Below, one piece after another: positions 32,677 through 42,602 of a DNA stretch of 64,000 nucleotides. The notes beneath the pieces are model-generated. The model was not told the DNA's origin, searched no databases, and saw only the letters and a program-made list of their open reading frames with translations. Within the stretch, counting starts at the first letter, position 1, and each line of letters starts with the position of its first letter. This stretch comes from Granulicella sp. S190 (lineage in GTDB: Bacteria; Acidobacteriota; Terriglobia; Terriglobales; Acidobacteriaceae), in contig NZ_LMUD01000016.1 in the NCBI RefSeq assembly GCF_009766095.1, positions 237,515 through 301,514 of the forward strand, given 5' to 3'. A program made the translations under genes and the position numbers.

Positions 32677-34344
32677 TTAGTGGTTCGGGGTGGGTCTAAC
32701 TTTTGGATACGGCTGGCCTTGACGTTTTACCGAGGACGAGTCGAAGGTGGCGGTGTCGCCGGGGATGAAGGTGGCTCCGTCGGGGACGAGGGTGCTATCG
32801 AGGACGCGGCCCGGTTGACCGCTGGTGCGCATGGAGATGCGCGCGGAGTCGATGCCTTTTTCTTCGGTGAGGTACTGCTCGACGTTGAGGTCTCGCTGGG
32901 CTGCGGCGTCGGAGGTTTCGTCGTCGGAGTGTCTGCCGACGATGACGAGCTTCGAGGTGGTGTCGCGGTTGAGAGTGAGGGCGATCTCGTCGAGGCATGC
33001 TTTGCCCTCATTGTCGACGCGGACGGGACGCTTTGGATCGCGCTCGAACGAGATGCTGCAGAGCGGACGCACCTGCGGGACTGGCGGAGGCGGTGGCGTG
33101 ACGATGGTGACAGTTGTGGTGGCTGAGGCGTGTTTACCGAGGTCGTCGACTACGTTGCAGGTGACGTTGACTGTACCCGAGGGAGCGCCGGTGGTAACGA
33201 GCGTGGCGGTTGGCGTGGCTCCGGAGATCAGGCCTGCGGTGGTGGAGTAGGAGTAGCTGAGGGTGAGGCCCTCGAGGCTGCTGGCGGCGGCGGTGATGGT
33301 GGAGGGATCGCCCGGCATGACGGTGCTCGGATTTGCGGAGCAAGAGAGGGTAGGGGGCGCCGGGTTGTGGATGCGGAAACCAGCGGTGCAGTCGGCGCTC
33401 TCGCCGGGGCGTTTGCCCTCGCTGACGTGGCCGGCGACGGTGTAGTCGCCGGGAGCGAGGCCGGCGGTGTTGATAGCGGCGGTGGCGTCGTTATTGGTGA
33501 GCTCGCCGCCGCTTGCGGACCATCGGTAGTTGAGCTTCTTTTTGGGTTCGAGGTTGGTGGCGGTGGCGGTAGCGGTGACTGGGTCGCCGGGGAAGATGTT
33601 CGTCGGCTGGACAGTGCAGCCGAGCTGGACTGGCGGAGGAGGAGTGAGCTGGCCGAGGCGGAAGACGACTCCCGCGGAGAGGCGGTAGGCTGTGATGTCT
33701 CCGACTCCTCCAGTGACTTGGGCGGGATCGATGGGGCCGTAGTCGACGTGCGAGTAGTTGAAGTCGGCCTGGATGGGACGGAGTGCGATGTGATTATTGA
33801 AGATGGGAAGGATGAAGTCCAGACCTGCGCCTGCGGTGACGCCCCAGCCCCAGGTGCAGGGTTGGAAGGCAGGGCCGCCGACTCTAGCTCCACCGCCAAG
33901 GGCGTGGACGAAAGGGACGAAGCGACCTTTTTGATAACGGAAGACAGGGCCTGCCTGGGCGGTGAAGTAGCAATCATTGGGCCCGTGAGGGAAGAAGCTG
34001 CCTTCGGCTTGAACGCCAAAATAGCGGTTGAAGTAGGCGGAGGCGCTGGCTACTGCGCCGGCGTTGATGGGCTGATAGACGAAAGGGGTGATTTCACTGT
34101 CGTAAGGGTGGAAGTCAGCGTAGCCACCGTAGAGGTCGAGTCGAGAGAAGTCCGGCGGGGGGGGGGATGCGGTCTTGAGGGCCTGCGCGACGGCGGGCAG
34201 AGGCGAAGCGGCGATGCAGAGTGCTGCAATACACAGGACGGCGATACACGGGGCGGCGAGCCTGCTCCCGAAGTCACGAAGAGTACCGGCAAAGGGCACG
34301 GTGTGGGAGCTCGATTTAACGGGGCTCACGGTGCGGAGATGCAT
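32677..34344 (-). CDS. OmpA-like outer-membrane protein with Ig-like linker domains
   Basis: 555 residues from ATG 34344, with GGAGG ten bases upstream. A long N-region is followed by a hydrophobic signal segment ending ASPLPAVAQA (about residues 35-55). Residues about 65-235 look like a small eight-stranded barrel (FSRLDLYGGYADFHPY, then alternating strands ending LSAGVVFRLGQ). Two Ig/PKD-like units follow (about 240-325 and 330-415), then a proline-rich linker and a C-terminal OmpA-like peptidoglycan-binding region (about 430-540; LVIVGRHSDDETSDAAAQRDLNVEQYL is shortened here to LVIVGRHSDDE). The domain order is typical of acidobacterial surface proteins. It sits 85 bases after the repeat-rich secreted protein on the same strand, so the two may be co-transcribed. 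Role inferred: linking the outer membrane to peptidoglycan. Confidence 0.75.
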   Translation of the reverse strand: MHLRTVSPVKSSSHTVPFAGTLRDFGSRLAAPCIAVLCIAALCIAASPLPAVAQALKTASPPPPDFSRLDLYGGYADFHPYDSEITPFVYQPINAGAVASASAYFNRYFGVQAEGSFFPHGPNDCYFTAQAGPVFRYQKGRFVPFVHALGGGARVGGPAFQPCTWGWGVTAGAGLDFILPIFNNHIALRPIQADFNYSHVDYGPIDPAQVTGGVGDITAYRLSAGVVFRLGQLTPPPPVQLGCTVQPTNIFPGDPVTATATATNLEPKKKLNYRWSASGGELTNNDATAAINTAGLAPGDYTVAGHVSEGKRPGESADCTAGFRIHNPAPPTLSCSANPSTVMPGDPSTITAAASSLEGLTLSYSYSTTAGLISGATPTATLVTTGAPSGTVNVTCNVVDDLGKHASATTTVTIVTPPPPPVPQVRPLCSISFERDPKRPVRVDNEGKACLDEIALTLNRDTTSKLVIVGRHSDDETSDAAAQRDLNVEQYLTEEKGIDSARISMRTSGQPGRVLDSTLVPDGATFIPGDTATFDSSSVKRQGQPYPKVRPTPNH

Positions 34345-34429
34345 AAGGATGAAACCTCCAACTGCGATACTTCTGAGTTCCTTTTGCCTGTGCGCCCTGC
34401 GGGATCAGCTGGACAGGCGGATAGCGCTG

Positions 34430-37400
34430 CTACGGTTTACCGACAGAGAGAAAGACCGAGGTGGACTGAGCCGGCGTCGTGAAGCCGACGCTGGTGCCGG
34501 TGACGTTGACGGTGTAGGTCTGGAAGGTGGTGTTGAAGCAGCAACCCGCCAAGCCAAGGATACCGAAGGAGAGCAGGATCACTGCGAGAAGACGAATCTT
34601 CTGAGTACCTAGTGTTTTGCGACGGCGCAGGCCCGCGAAGAAGATTCCGATGCCGGTAAGTTCAACTGGGAAGACAGCGGCAGCAGTGATGGGCGCGAGA
34701 TCGGCTGGGTTGAAGTTTGGCGTTGCCGGGTTGTGAAGGCTGGCGTCGGCTGCTGTGGTGGTGATGGTGAGGGCAACGGTGGCGGTGCCTCCGGCGGTGA
34801 GCGTCGGATTGCTGGCGAAGCTGCAGGTGGCGTCGGTGGGGAGGCCTGTGCAGGCGAGGTTGACCTGGCCGGTGAAAGCTCCGACGGAGGTGAGGATGAT
34901 CTGATAGTTTGTGGCACCGGGGCCGCGGATGATCTGCGTGGCAGGGGTAGCGGCGATGGTGAAGCTCCCTGCGGGAGTATTCACAATCTGAGTGAGCATG
35001 GCGGAGCTGGTGGTGAAGCTGGTACTCGCCTGGAAGGTTGCGGTGATCGTGTGGGTGCCCGAGGTGAGTGTTGTGGTGGAGAAGGTAGCGATGCCGCTGC
35101 TGTTGAGGGTTGCGGTGCCTAGGACTGTGGCGCCGTCAGAAAAGGTGACGGAGCCGGAAGGCGTGCCGTTGGTGCTGGTGACCGTAGCCGTGAAGGTGAC
35201 TGCGGCGGCTGCGGCGGAAGGCGAGGCGGAGCTGGCGACGGTGATGCTGGTGGCGACAGGTGTGATGTCGAGTGTGCCGGGGTTGATGGTTGCGATGTAG
35301 TTGCCGGCGGAGGTTCCGGAGATCGTGGCTGTGATTGGATATTGCCCTGCGGGCGAGGCTGCTGTGGCGGTCGTGGTATAGGCGACGACTACGTTATCGC
35401 CGGGGACGATGCCTGTGACTGTACCCGTAAAAGTCGGGTTCGGTGAGCCGAAGAGTCGTGTGGCATTGTTGACGGTGATCACCAGCGACTTTTGATTCGG
35501 GGTGATGGTGAGCGCGCCGTTGACGGCGTTGACGGAGTAGTTGGAGAGGGCAGCGCCTGAGGCAGAGGGCACGATCGGATAGCTGCCTACGGGAGAGTTG
35601 AGTACGGCGGTTGTGTTGTAGGCGGTGACGACTGTGTCCCCGTTGACGAGGCCGGTGGTTGTGCCGGTAAGGGTGGGGTTCGCCGTGTCATAGACGCGAG
35701 TTGCGTTATTTGCCGCGACGGTGAGTGTAGCCGGGGTGACGGTGAGGATTCCGTTGGCGGTGGTGATGTTGCTGTAGTTGGCGGCGACTGGGCCAGAGAC
35801 GATGGGGGTGAGGGTGTACGGGCCGATGGGTGAGGTTGCGGTTGCAGTGGTGGAGTACGTGACGTTGAAGGTGTCGCCATTGATTGTGCCGCTGACGGTG
35901 TCGGTGAAGGAGGGATTAGCCGCGCCATAAGCCCGGGTGGCGTTGTTTGCGGTGACGGTCACTAAGACAGAGGTCGGCGTGATGGTGAGGGTTCCGGGTG
36001 TGACCTGGATGGTGTAGCTGGAGGCTGCGGGACCGCCTAACGAGTCATTAATTATGTAACTGCCGACCGGTGATGCGATGGTGGCGGAGGTGGAGTAGGA
36101 GTCGGTGAAGGTATCGCCGTTGAGCGCTCCGGTGACGGTCTTAGTGAAGGTCGGGTTGGCTGTGCCGTAGATGCGGTTTGCGTTGTTGACGGTTACGGTG
36201 AGGGTGGCCTGCGTGATGGTGAGGATTCCGGGAGAGACGGTGATGGCGTAGTTACTCGCGTTGGTTCCTGAAACGATCGCGTTGATGGGGTAGCTTCCGG
36301 CGAATGTGGTGGCGATTGCGGATGTGGAGTAGGCGATGGAGAGTACGTCTCCATTGACGGTGCCAGCGCTGACGGTGTTGCCGTTGAGAACGCCCAGGGT
36401 GGTGCTGTTGAAAGCAGGGTTTGGCTGGCCGTACTGACGGGCTGCGTTTTGAACGATGACGGAGATGGGTGCTGCCGTGACGGTCAGTGATCCAGAATTG
36501 TTGGTGATGGTGTAGTTGGAGAGGCTCGTGCTACCGGCAGTAGTGAGGGTTGCAGTGATGGGGTATGGGCCGACGGGCGAGGTCGCGACCGCGGTGGTGG
36601 CGTATGCGACTAGAACGGTGTCTCCGGTGACTACGCCAGTGAGCGTACCGGTGAGCGTTGGGTTCGCTGCTCCATATAAGCGTGAGAGGTTGTTGACGGT
36701 AACGGTAAGAGGAGCGGGAGTAACGGAGAGATTTACACTGCCGGTGGCGGGAGAGTAGTTGGTGTCGCCGGAGTAGGCGAAGGTGACGCTGTAGCTGCCG
36801 ACGGTGAGGCCGCTGGCGGCAGCGCTGCAGGGGGTGGTGGGGCCGAGGGTAGCGGTGAGAGTGCACAACGTTTGCGCACCCAGGGTGAAGGTGACAGTAC
36901 CTGTTGGAGCAGGAGTGTTGCTGGTGACATTCACGACTTCGGAGAAGGGCTGACCGTAGACTTCGGTCTGCGCTGGCAGCGTGAATTGAAGCGGGACAAC
37001 GACTCTTCCGGTGCCAGTGAGTTGAATGGTCTTTGGGCTGTTGTAGGAGTTTGTCGCGATAATGACGGAGGCAGCGAGCGCGCCTTTGACGGTGGGGGTG
37101 AATACGAGTCCGATGTTGCAGGTGGAGCCGGGGATGATGGTGGTACCGCAGGTGGTGGTGCCGGGATCGATGGTGAAGTGAGAGTCGGAGGTGGTGATGG
37201 CACTGGTCAGGGTGAGGGGGTCAGAGCCGAAGTTGCTGAAGGACTGCACGATGACGGGCGAGCTCTGACCAACCAACACGGTGCCGAAGGCAACGGTGGG
37301 GGTGGGGTAGGTGACCTCACGTACGGAGCTGTTGCCGTTATCGACTACGAAGAGATTGATATTGCCATCGACGGCGATGCCGAGAGGGTTGCTGATCTGC

Positions 37401-39676
37401 GCGAGGTTGGCGAAGCCGCCATCGCCTGTGTTGCCTGCGGTACCGGTGCCGAGCATGGTGGCGATGTTGCTGCCGTTGCTGAAGGTGGAGACGAAGACGG
37501 TGTAGACGCGGTTGGCGGTGGCGTCCGCGATGTACAGATCGCCAGCGTTATCGATCGCAAGCGAAGAGGGTGCGATGAGGGCGGTGCCGGTGGCCTGGCC
37601 TGGGACCATGTCGACGGTAGTGCCGTTGCCGGCGATCTGGTGGATGATGCCGAACTTATCGACCTCATAGACGAGGTGCCCGCCCGTATCGGCGATGTAG
37701 AGGATGCCTGTGGTATCGAGGAAGAGCCCGCCGGGCGAGACGAAGCTGGCGGTGGTGGCGAGGACGCCATCCGCAGAGGTGTTGTTGCCGCTTCCGGCGA
37801 TGGTGCGGCTGCCGCCACCGGCGAAGACCTCGATGACATTGTGCGTGGAGCCGGTTTGAGCGATGAAGAGATTGTCGAAGCCGTCGACGGAGATCGCAGT
37901 CGGGGTATCGAGTCCAGTGACGTAGCTGGTGTTGAGGCTGCCATCGACACCAAAGCGAGCGACGGTGCCGTGAATGGCGTCGGTGATGAAGTAATTGCCG
38001 GTGGAGTCGATAGCGATGGCGGAGGAGATTTGGAGACCTGAGCCACCTGGAATGACGGGGGATGGTGCTCCGCCGCTGACGGGTAATTTCAGGAGATTGC
38101 CAGATCCAGCTGAGGCACCCGTTTCGAGGATGTAGGCATTGCCTGCAGGGTCTACCGTGACGGCCGAGGGCGCGTCGAGAGCGCTGACTACGGTGTTGAT
38201 GGTTCCGGGCGTGAAGATGCCCAGGGAGCCGGTTGCCTTGGCTTCGAGGCCTTGGGTGATGATGCTTCCAGAGATGTTGTCGGTGATTCGGATGGGAGCG
38301 CTGCGCAGGCCGAGCTGAGCCGGCGTGAAGAGAATGAAGACCTGGCATGTAACAGGCGGGGCTCCGGATGCGGCTGGATTAATAATGCCGTTGCAGGTGT
38401 TGGTTGTGATGTTGAAGTCGGGACCGGAGGAAGCAATGAGATTGACTCTCTGGTTGACGACGAAGGTGACGGGGAGACCTGCGCTGACACTGCCCACGGG
38501 GGTAGAGGGGAAGATGAGATTGCTGCTTAGCTTGCGGGCGATGCTATTGCCTGAGTCGGCGAGGGAGAAGTTGCCGAGGCTGTCCACTGCGATGCCACGG
38601 GGAGAGCTGAGTGGAGAGTTGAGGGCGGAGGTTCCATCCTGGGTGGGGCTGTAAGGACCGGACGCGCCGTTGGGAAGTCCTGCGGCGATGGTGAGGCTGA
38701 CGGAGCCGAGGACGTAGCTGACGACGTTGTCGGGCGTGGTTTCGGAGATGTACAGGGATTGGGTTGGAGAGAAGGCGAGACCGTAGGGTTTGTTGAGGGC
38801 GGTGTTGGACGAACCAGAGTTGTCGTTGGAGCACCGACCGACCACGGTCTGATAACTCGTGAGGCCGACGACCTGGCGGACGCAGTTGTTGCCGGTGTCC
38901 GCGATAAAGAGATCGCCTGCTCCATTAAGTGCCAGACCAGAGGGCGCATTGAGGGTGATGCTGCCAGTGAGGCCTGTGCAGGCCGTGGGCACGAGAGCAG
39001 AGGGTGCACCGGCTATGACGCAGAGGCTTGAACTGGGAGCCTGGAGCAGAACCTGGTAGTTGCTGGGGATGGGAGAGATCTCAGTGTCTTGAATGGAGAT
39101 GTAGAGGTTGTTGCTGGCATCGACTACGAGTCCGTTGGGGTTGGGCGTGGCTGATGCCGATGCTAGTGATCCGCAGGTGCCGGAGACGGTGGTGAGAGAG
39201 GTGACTCCGGTGGCACCGGCTGCGAGCTTACGGACACAGTTATGACTGCTGTCAGCGATATAGAGGTTGTTGGAGCTGTCGACCGCCAGGCCAGTGGGTT
39301 GATAGAGCCCCTGAGCGGCGGTTGGGGTGCTGTTGGTCGCCGTGGAGCAGGTGTCGCCCTTGCCTGCGACGGCGAGTCCGACGAGGGTGCTCATGGACCC
39401 TGTGGTGTCGATCTTACGTACGCAGTTGTTTTGCGTATCAGAGAGATATTGATTGCCGTTGGAGTCGAAGACGATATAGGAGGGAGTGTTGAGGCTAACC
39501 GTCGTAGCGGGTCCAAAGTCTCCGTTGAAGCCTGGCGTGATGGTTCCGGCATATCGGGTACCGCTCTGCACCAGCGTCAAAACCTGGGCCTGTGCGAGAG
39601 ACGGCACTATGGCAGATACGACGAGAGCGGCCAGGGCAGAGAGAGACTGGACTGCGGAGAAGCGGTTGAAGCGCAT
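34430..39676 (-). CDS. Large secreted protein with NHL propellers, ASH, Ig-like and six MBG repeats
   Basis: 1748 residues from ATG 39676, with AGGAG six bases upstream; a start nine codons earlier lacks this. Signal peptide MRFNRFSAVQ...PSLAQA. Layout by eye: six NHL-type repeats (for example GLAVDSSNNLYIADS), an ASH/HYDIN-like domain, six more NHL repeats, a second ASH-like domain (SNFGSDPLTLTS), an Ig-like domain, six MBG repeats of about 80 residues (each beginning like VTVNNATRLFGSPNPTFTG), another Ig-like domain, and a C-terminal part with a hydrophobic segment and GLAGCC. Presumably exported and cell-surface attached, in adhesion or carbohydrate contact; no enzymatic motif. Proteins of this design are frequent in Acidobacteriota. 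The internal DNA repeats could cause assembly errors. Confidence 0.85.
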   Translation of the reverse strand: MRFNRFSAVQSLSALAALVVSAIVPSLAQAQVLTLVQSGTRYAGTITPGFNGDFGPATTVSLNTPSYIVFDSNGNQYLSDTQNNCVRKIDTTGSMSTLVGLAVAGKGDTCSTATNSTPTAAQGLYQPTGLAVDSSNNLYIADSSHNCVRKLAAGATGVTSLTTVSGTCGSLASASATPNPNGLVVDASNNLYISIQDTEISPIPSNYQVLLQAPSSSLCVIAGAPSALVPTACTGLTGSITLNAPSGLALNGAGDLFIADTGNNCVRQVVGLTSYQTVVGRCSNDNSGSSNTALNKPYGLAFSPTQSLYISETTPDNVVSYVLGSVSLTIAAGLPNGASGPYSPTQDGTSALNSPLSSPRGIAVDSLGNFSLADSGNSIARKLSSNLIFPSTPVGSVSAGLPVTFVVNQRVNLIASSGPDFNITTNTCNGIINPAASGAPPVTCQVFILFTPAQLGLRSAPIRITDNISGSIITQGLEAKATGSLGIFTPGTINTVVSALDAPSAVTVDPAGNAYILETGASAGSGNLLKLPVSGGAPSPVIPGGSGLQISSAIAIDSTGNYFITDAIHGTVARFGVDGSLNTSYVTGLDTPTAISVDGFDNLFIAQTGSTHNVIEVFAGGGSRTIAGSGNNTSADGVLATTASFVSPGGLFLDTTGILYIADTGGHLVYEVDKFGIIHQIAGNGTTVDMVPGQATGTALIAPSSLAIDNAGDLYIADATANRVYTVFVSTFSNGSNIATMLGTGTAGNTGDGGFANLAQISNPLGIAVDGNINLFVVDNGNSSVREVTYPTPTVAFGTVLVGQSSPVIVQSFSNFGSDPLTLTSAITTSDSHFTIDPGTTTCGTTIIPGSTCNIGLVFTPTVKGALAASVIIATNSYNSPKTIQLTGTGRVVVPLQFTLPAQTEVYGQPFSEVVNVTSNTPAPTGTVTFTLGAQTLCTLTATLGPTTPCSAAASGLTVGSYSVTFAYSGDTNYSPATGSVNLSVTPAPLTVTVNNLSRLYGAANPTLTGTLTGVVTGDTVLVAYATTAVATSPVGPYPITATLTTAGSTSLSNYTITNNSGSLTVTAAPISVIVQNAARQYGQPNPAFNSTTLGVLNGNTVSAGTVNGDVLSIAYSTSAIATTFAGSYPINAIVSGTNASNYAITVSPGILTITQATLTVTVNNANRIYGTANPTFTKTVTGALNGDTFTDSYSTSATIASPVGSYIINDSLGGPAASSYTIQVTPGTLTITPTSVLVTVTANNATRAYGAANPSFTDTVSGTINGDTFNVTYSTTATATSPIGPYTLTPIVSGPVAANYSNITTANGILTVTPATLTVAANNATRVYDTANPTLTGTTTGLVNGDTVVTAYNTTAVLNSPVGSYPIVPSASGAALSNYSVNAVNGALTITPNQKSLVITVNNATRLFGSPNPTFTGTVTGIVPGDNVVVAYTTTATAASPAGQYPITATISGTSAGNYIATINPGTLDITPVATSITVASSASPSAAAAAVTFTATVTSTNGTPSGSVTFSDGATVLGTATLNSSGIATFSTTTLTSGTHTITATFQASTSFTTSSAMLTQIVNTPAGSFTIAATPATQIIRGPGATNYQIILTSVGAFTGQVNLACTGLPTDATCSFASNPTLTAGGTATVALTITTTAADASLHNPATPNFNPADLAPITAAAVFPVELTGIGIFFAGLRRRKTLGTQKIRLLAVILLSFGILGLAGCCFNTTFQTYTVNVTGTSVGFTTPAQSTSVFLSVGKP

Positions 39677-40042
39677 GGACGAAGCTCCTAGATGGCACTG
39701 CAAGGTGAATCAGGCCGGCTATGCAAAGAGTGGTGGATCAGAAATCTGTTCATTGGAGGTTTAGCTTCCGTTGAAGGTCGAAATCCGGTCTTCTACGCAG
39801 GACTGCCAAAGTATGGCACGGTAGGGATTTAGGGGAACTACCTAAAAAGTGGCAGCAGCAAGAGCAGAAAAGTGGCATAGGGGAGTGCTAGAGAGCTTCA
39901 AAAATCAGCGTTGTTGATCGGTTGACGGGGTTAGGTTGTGCGTCGACACTAGCTGGGACTCGAGCGATAAGCCAGACTGGGGCTGCAGTGCGTGGTGGAG
40001 GCGTCCGGGCGGACAAAATTTATTTGATTGGAGACAGACACT
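39677..40042 (+). other. Intergenic stretch between divergent genes
   Basis: About 365 bases between the minus-strand secreted-protein gene and the plus-strand AhpD-like gene. It should hold both promoters, but I see no convincing -35/-10 pair. A TGGCAT...GTGCT string near 39882 resembles a sigma54 site but the spacing is one base off. No ORF is supported. Confidence 0.5.
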
Positions 40043-40357
40043 ATGTACGACATGGAGAATTTGAAGAAGCTGGGTGCGCTGGGAGAGGGTGCCTCGGAGG
40101 CGGTAAAGGCCTTTTGGGCGTTCGATAAGGCGGCAATGGCCGAGGGAGCTATTCCGAAGAAGTACAAAGAGCTGATTGCTGTGGCGGTGGCGTTAACGAC
40201 GCAGTGTCCGTATTGCCTGGAGATTCACCGTTCCGGGGCGGAGGCTGCCGGTGCAAGCCAAGAGGAGTTGGCGGAGACTGCGCTGGTAGCGGCTGCGCTT
40301 CGTGCGGGTGCGGCGATTACGCATGCTACGCATGTGGTGGGTGGGCCGAAGGGTTAG
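40043..40357 (+). CDS. Carboxymuconolactone decarboxylase / AhpD-like protein
   Basis: 104 residues from ATG 40043 with GGAG at about nine bases; an in-frame TTG at 40028 is less likely. The AhpD-family core CPYCLEIHRSGAEAAGAS (about residues 53-70) holds the CxxC pair and the nearby His that in AhpD-type proteins carry alkylhydroperoxidase or disulfide-reductase activity. Length matches single-domain family members. Isolated, with no partner gene next to it. Probably cytoplasmic antioxidant function; substrate unknown. Confidence 0.85.
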   Translation: MYDMENLKKLGALGEGASEAVKAFWAFDKAAMAEGAIPKKYKELIAVAVALTTQCPYCLEIHRSGAEAAGASQEELAETALVAAALRAGAAITHATHVVGGPKG

Positions 40358-40696
40358 TGCGAGAGCGATACGGTCTTAGGAGATCGGTGCTGTTTGGGTT
40401 CACGGCGACGTGAGGGTGCGATTTCGGCGTTGGCTGAGACTGCGATCCCTCGTCTGTGCCGCAGAATGCCGAGAAGGCGGCATCCGTACAGGCAAACAGC
40501 GCAAAACGAAATACAGGGGATCCTTGGCTGGGCTCAGGAGACTACCAAGGGCTTGATTGAGGACAAGCAACTACAGAAGCAGATCCCTAACGGGATGACA
40601 ACCAAAAAGACAGGACAAGACAAGATAGGACAGGATAAGCAGGCTAACAGGAACAAGCGCTCAGTTTTCTTTGCGCTGATGAGAATGATTGTTGAG
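40358..40696 (+). other. Intergenic stretch with a short purine-rich tandem repeat
   Basis: About 340 bases without a supported gene. At 40609-40639 the sequence is a degenerate tandem of GACAGGACAAGACAAG-like units. An open frame running from here to 40972 is out of frame against the gene on the other strand and looks like no protein. Confidence 0.5.
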
Positions 40697-41584
40697 TTAG
40701 TGGAAGATGACGGTGGCGTGGGCTTGGTGGGTGAAGTGGTCATAGAAGAGGGTGTAGCCGGCGTGGTTGCCGCTTTCGACTTGGAAGAGGAGCTCGGAGT
40801 GGCCCTCGTGGGCGAAGTCGGCTGTGCCGGCGAGGTGCATGAGGAGGCCGAGATGCTGGACCTGGCCGGTGGGGGAGATGGCAAACCAGTGATCAACCCA
40901 GGCGTCGTCGGGTGGGCCGTCGCAGAGATAGCCCCTGAGTGTAATTTGAAGGATGCGCCAGTTTTTGTTTGAGATGTAGGATGCGCCTGATTCAAGCTTT
41001 GTGTCTTCGATGGTGGTGTCGTGGTAGTTCGATGGTGAGTTGCTGGTGGTTTGCGTGCAGTTCTTTGGGTGGGGGTAGAGCTTGTGAAAGGCCTGAAGGA
41101 CGTGAGTGACATCGAGGGGAAAGGGAGCGGCGGGCTGCCAGTTGTCGGGGTCTTGAAGGGTGGGTAGGGTGGTGGCAAGGATGGCGTGGGGTATGGCGGG
41201 GCGGTACGGAGCGGGGCTCGGTTCGAGCTTGGATATGGTCCCGGGGTTAGTGATGGCCTGAAGGCCGATCTCCGAATAGAAGTGATAGGCCGCGGGTATG
41301 GTCGCGGTGACGTTCGCGACGGGTTTGCGTTCCTTGATGAGAGTCCAGGTAGTGACGGGAGGAAAGACGTGAGGGATGGTCTTGAGGCAGACTTCGTCCT
41401 GGCAGGTGGCGTTATAGGAGCGCCATTGCTGGCCGGACTGGTAGAAGAGGACGCGGATGCCGGGTGCAGAGAGATCGCTTCCGTTGCCAAAGGCGTTGGA
41501 TTCGAAGATGCCGATAAGGGGCTTCTGCGCTGAGGCTGCGAGGGGGAAGAGAAGAAGCAGGAGGGTGAGGACTCGTGGCTTCAT
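40697..41584 (-). CDS. Secreted protein of unknown function
   Basis: 295 residues from ATG 41584, chosen because a clean signal peptide starts there (MKPRVLTLLLLLFPLAASAQ); the frame is open 27 codons further up but adds nothing signal-like. Four Cys residues (TCQDEVC, NCTQT, LCDG) could form disulfides in the periplasm. I recognise no family. No ribosome-binding site is obvious. Confidence 0.65.
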   Translation of the reverse strand: MKPRVLTLLLLLFPLAASAQKPLIGIFESNAFGNGSDLSAPGIRVLFYQSGQQWRSYNATCQDEVCLKTIPHVFPPVTTWTLIKERKPVANVTATIPAAYHFYSEIGLQAITNPGTISKLEPSPAPYRPAIPHAILATTLPTLQDPDNWQPAAPFPLDVTHVLQAFHKLYPHPKNCTQTTSNSPSNYHDTTIEDTKLESGASYISNKNWRILQITLRGYLCDGPPDDAWVDHWFAISPTGQVQHLGLLMHLAGTADFAHEGHSELLFQVESGNHAGYTLFYDHFTHQAHATVIFH

Positions 41585-41811
41585 GGTGGGGGTAGTGTAC
41601 TCATTGCAGTAGCGATCAAGGATTTCAATTTTCGTAGTTGCTGAATGCTGTTCCTTGGCACTCAATTTTATGAGTGCAACATGACTCCCGGAGGGTTGAC
41701 GATCGGGGAGCTGAACTCAATCGGTGACGAGAGGCGCGTTTCTAATGGAATGCTCGGTGAGCGCAGATTTTTCGGTGACGAAAGGCGAGATTGTGATCCT
41801 CTGAGCGCTGG

Positions 41812-42519
41812 TCAATGATTAGCAGGCGTCCCGTCGGACCAGTGGTCAACCTTGACGAGAAAAACGGTCATCCTGTCTTCCGGTACATACCCAGCCATTG
41901 TCGGCACGTTCGGCAGATTGGCTCCCCAACTTTTTGCCGCGTCACCCGGCACGTACCACATCATGTGCGGATGCCAGTGCATGTCATCGTCGCTGAGATA
42001 CTGCTGCCTGGACATCATGTAGCACATCGCATTCGGCTCCAGTGCGGGCAGTTCTTGTTTGTCCATTGCCGCTTTGAGGGCCTGCGCGATTTCCATCTTC
42101 GACTTTCCGGCGAGCACCAGTTTGGTTTTCATCAGGACAATGGGTAGATAGGTCTTCGCGGCTTGGGCATTCAAGCAGTGCGGGGCGCTCACTTTGGGGT
42201 TCCAGAACTCCGGGTCGTCAGTGGACTTGGCCCAAGCTCGCTCTACCAGACAGACAAACCCATTTCCGCCTTTGAGTGCTGTCACATATCCGTCCTTCGT
42301 CAGGACCAACACCTCGGCTCCGTCCGAAATCGATGCGGGAGCGGCACTGCGAGCGAGCTCGATCTCTGACGCCTTCTCCGGGATGAGGTACTGAGAGAGA
42401 GGAGCTGCGACCGGATATGGAGCCGACGGCGCCTGCGCTCGGATCTGTTTGTTTGCGCCGGCTACGACAGCCCCCACAAAGAATACGAGAGTGACAAGAC
42501 TGATCAATGGCTTCGGCAT
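41812..42519 (-). CDS. Exported protein of unknown function
   Basis: 235 residues from ATG 42519, preceded by TGGAGAA at five bases; an upstream in-frame start at 42585 is less suitable. N-terminal hydrophobic segment (MPKPLISLVTLVFFVGAVVA) acts as signal peptide or anchor. The C-terminal half is rich in Met, His and Trp (DDDMHWHPHMMWYVPGD). No family recognised with certainty; it lies upstream of no obvious partner. Confidence 0.65.
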   Translation of the reverse strand: MPKPLISLVTLVFFVGAVVAGANKQIRAQAPSAPYPVAAPLSQYLIPEKASEIELARSAAPASISDGAEVLVLTKDGYVTALKGGNGFVCLVERAWAKSTDDPEFWNPKVSAPHCLNAQAAKTYLPIVLMKTKLVLAGKSKMEIAQALKAAMDKQELPALEPNAMCYMMSRQQYLSDDDMHWHPHMMWYVPGDAAKSWGANLPNVPTMAGYVPEDRMTVFLVKVDHWSDGTPANH

Positions 42520-42602
42520 GGAGTTCTCCAGTACACGTATTTTCCGCTTCCTGTCCGCGTCATCCGGCCCAGGTCTCGCCAACACGCTGCGCTGCGGATA
42601 GC

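Noticed and set aside
34900-36900. Regularly spaced similar segments that might suggest a CRISPR or satellite array
   Set aside because: Spacing of about 240-250 bases with coding divergence equals the MBG protein repeats.
33130-38041. Long Gly/Val/Asp-rich plus-strand frames opposite the two surface-protein genes
   Set aside because: Produced by the repetitive GC-rich coding of the minus strand; no start context and no homology.
39870-39905. sigma54-like promoter (TGGCAT...GTGCT)
   Set aside because: GG-to-GC spacing is one base off the strict consensus and no enhancer-binding regulator is nearby.
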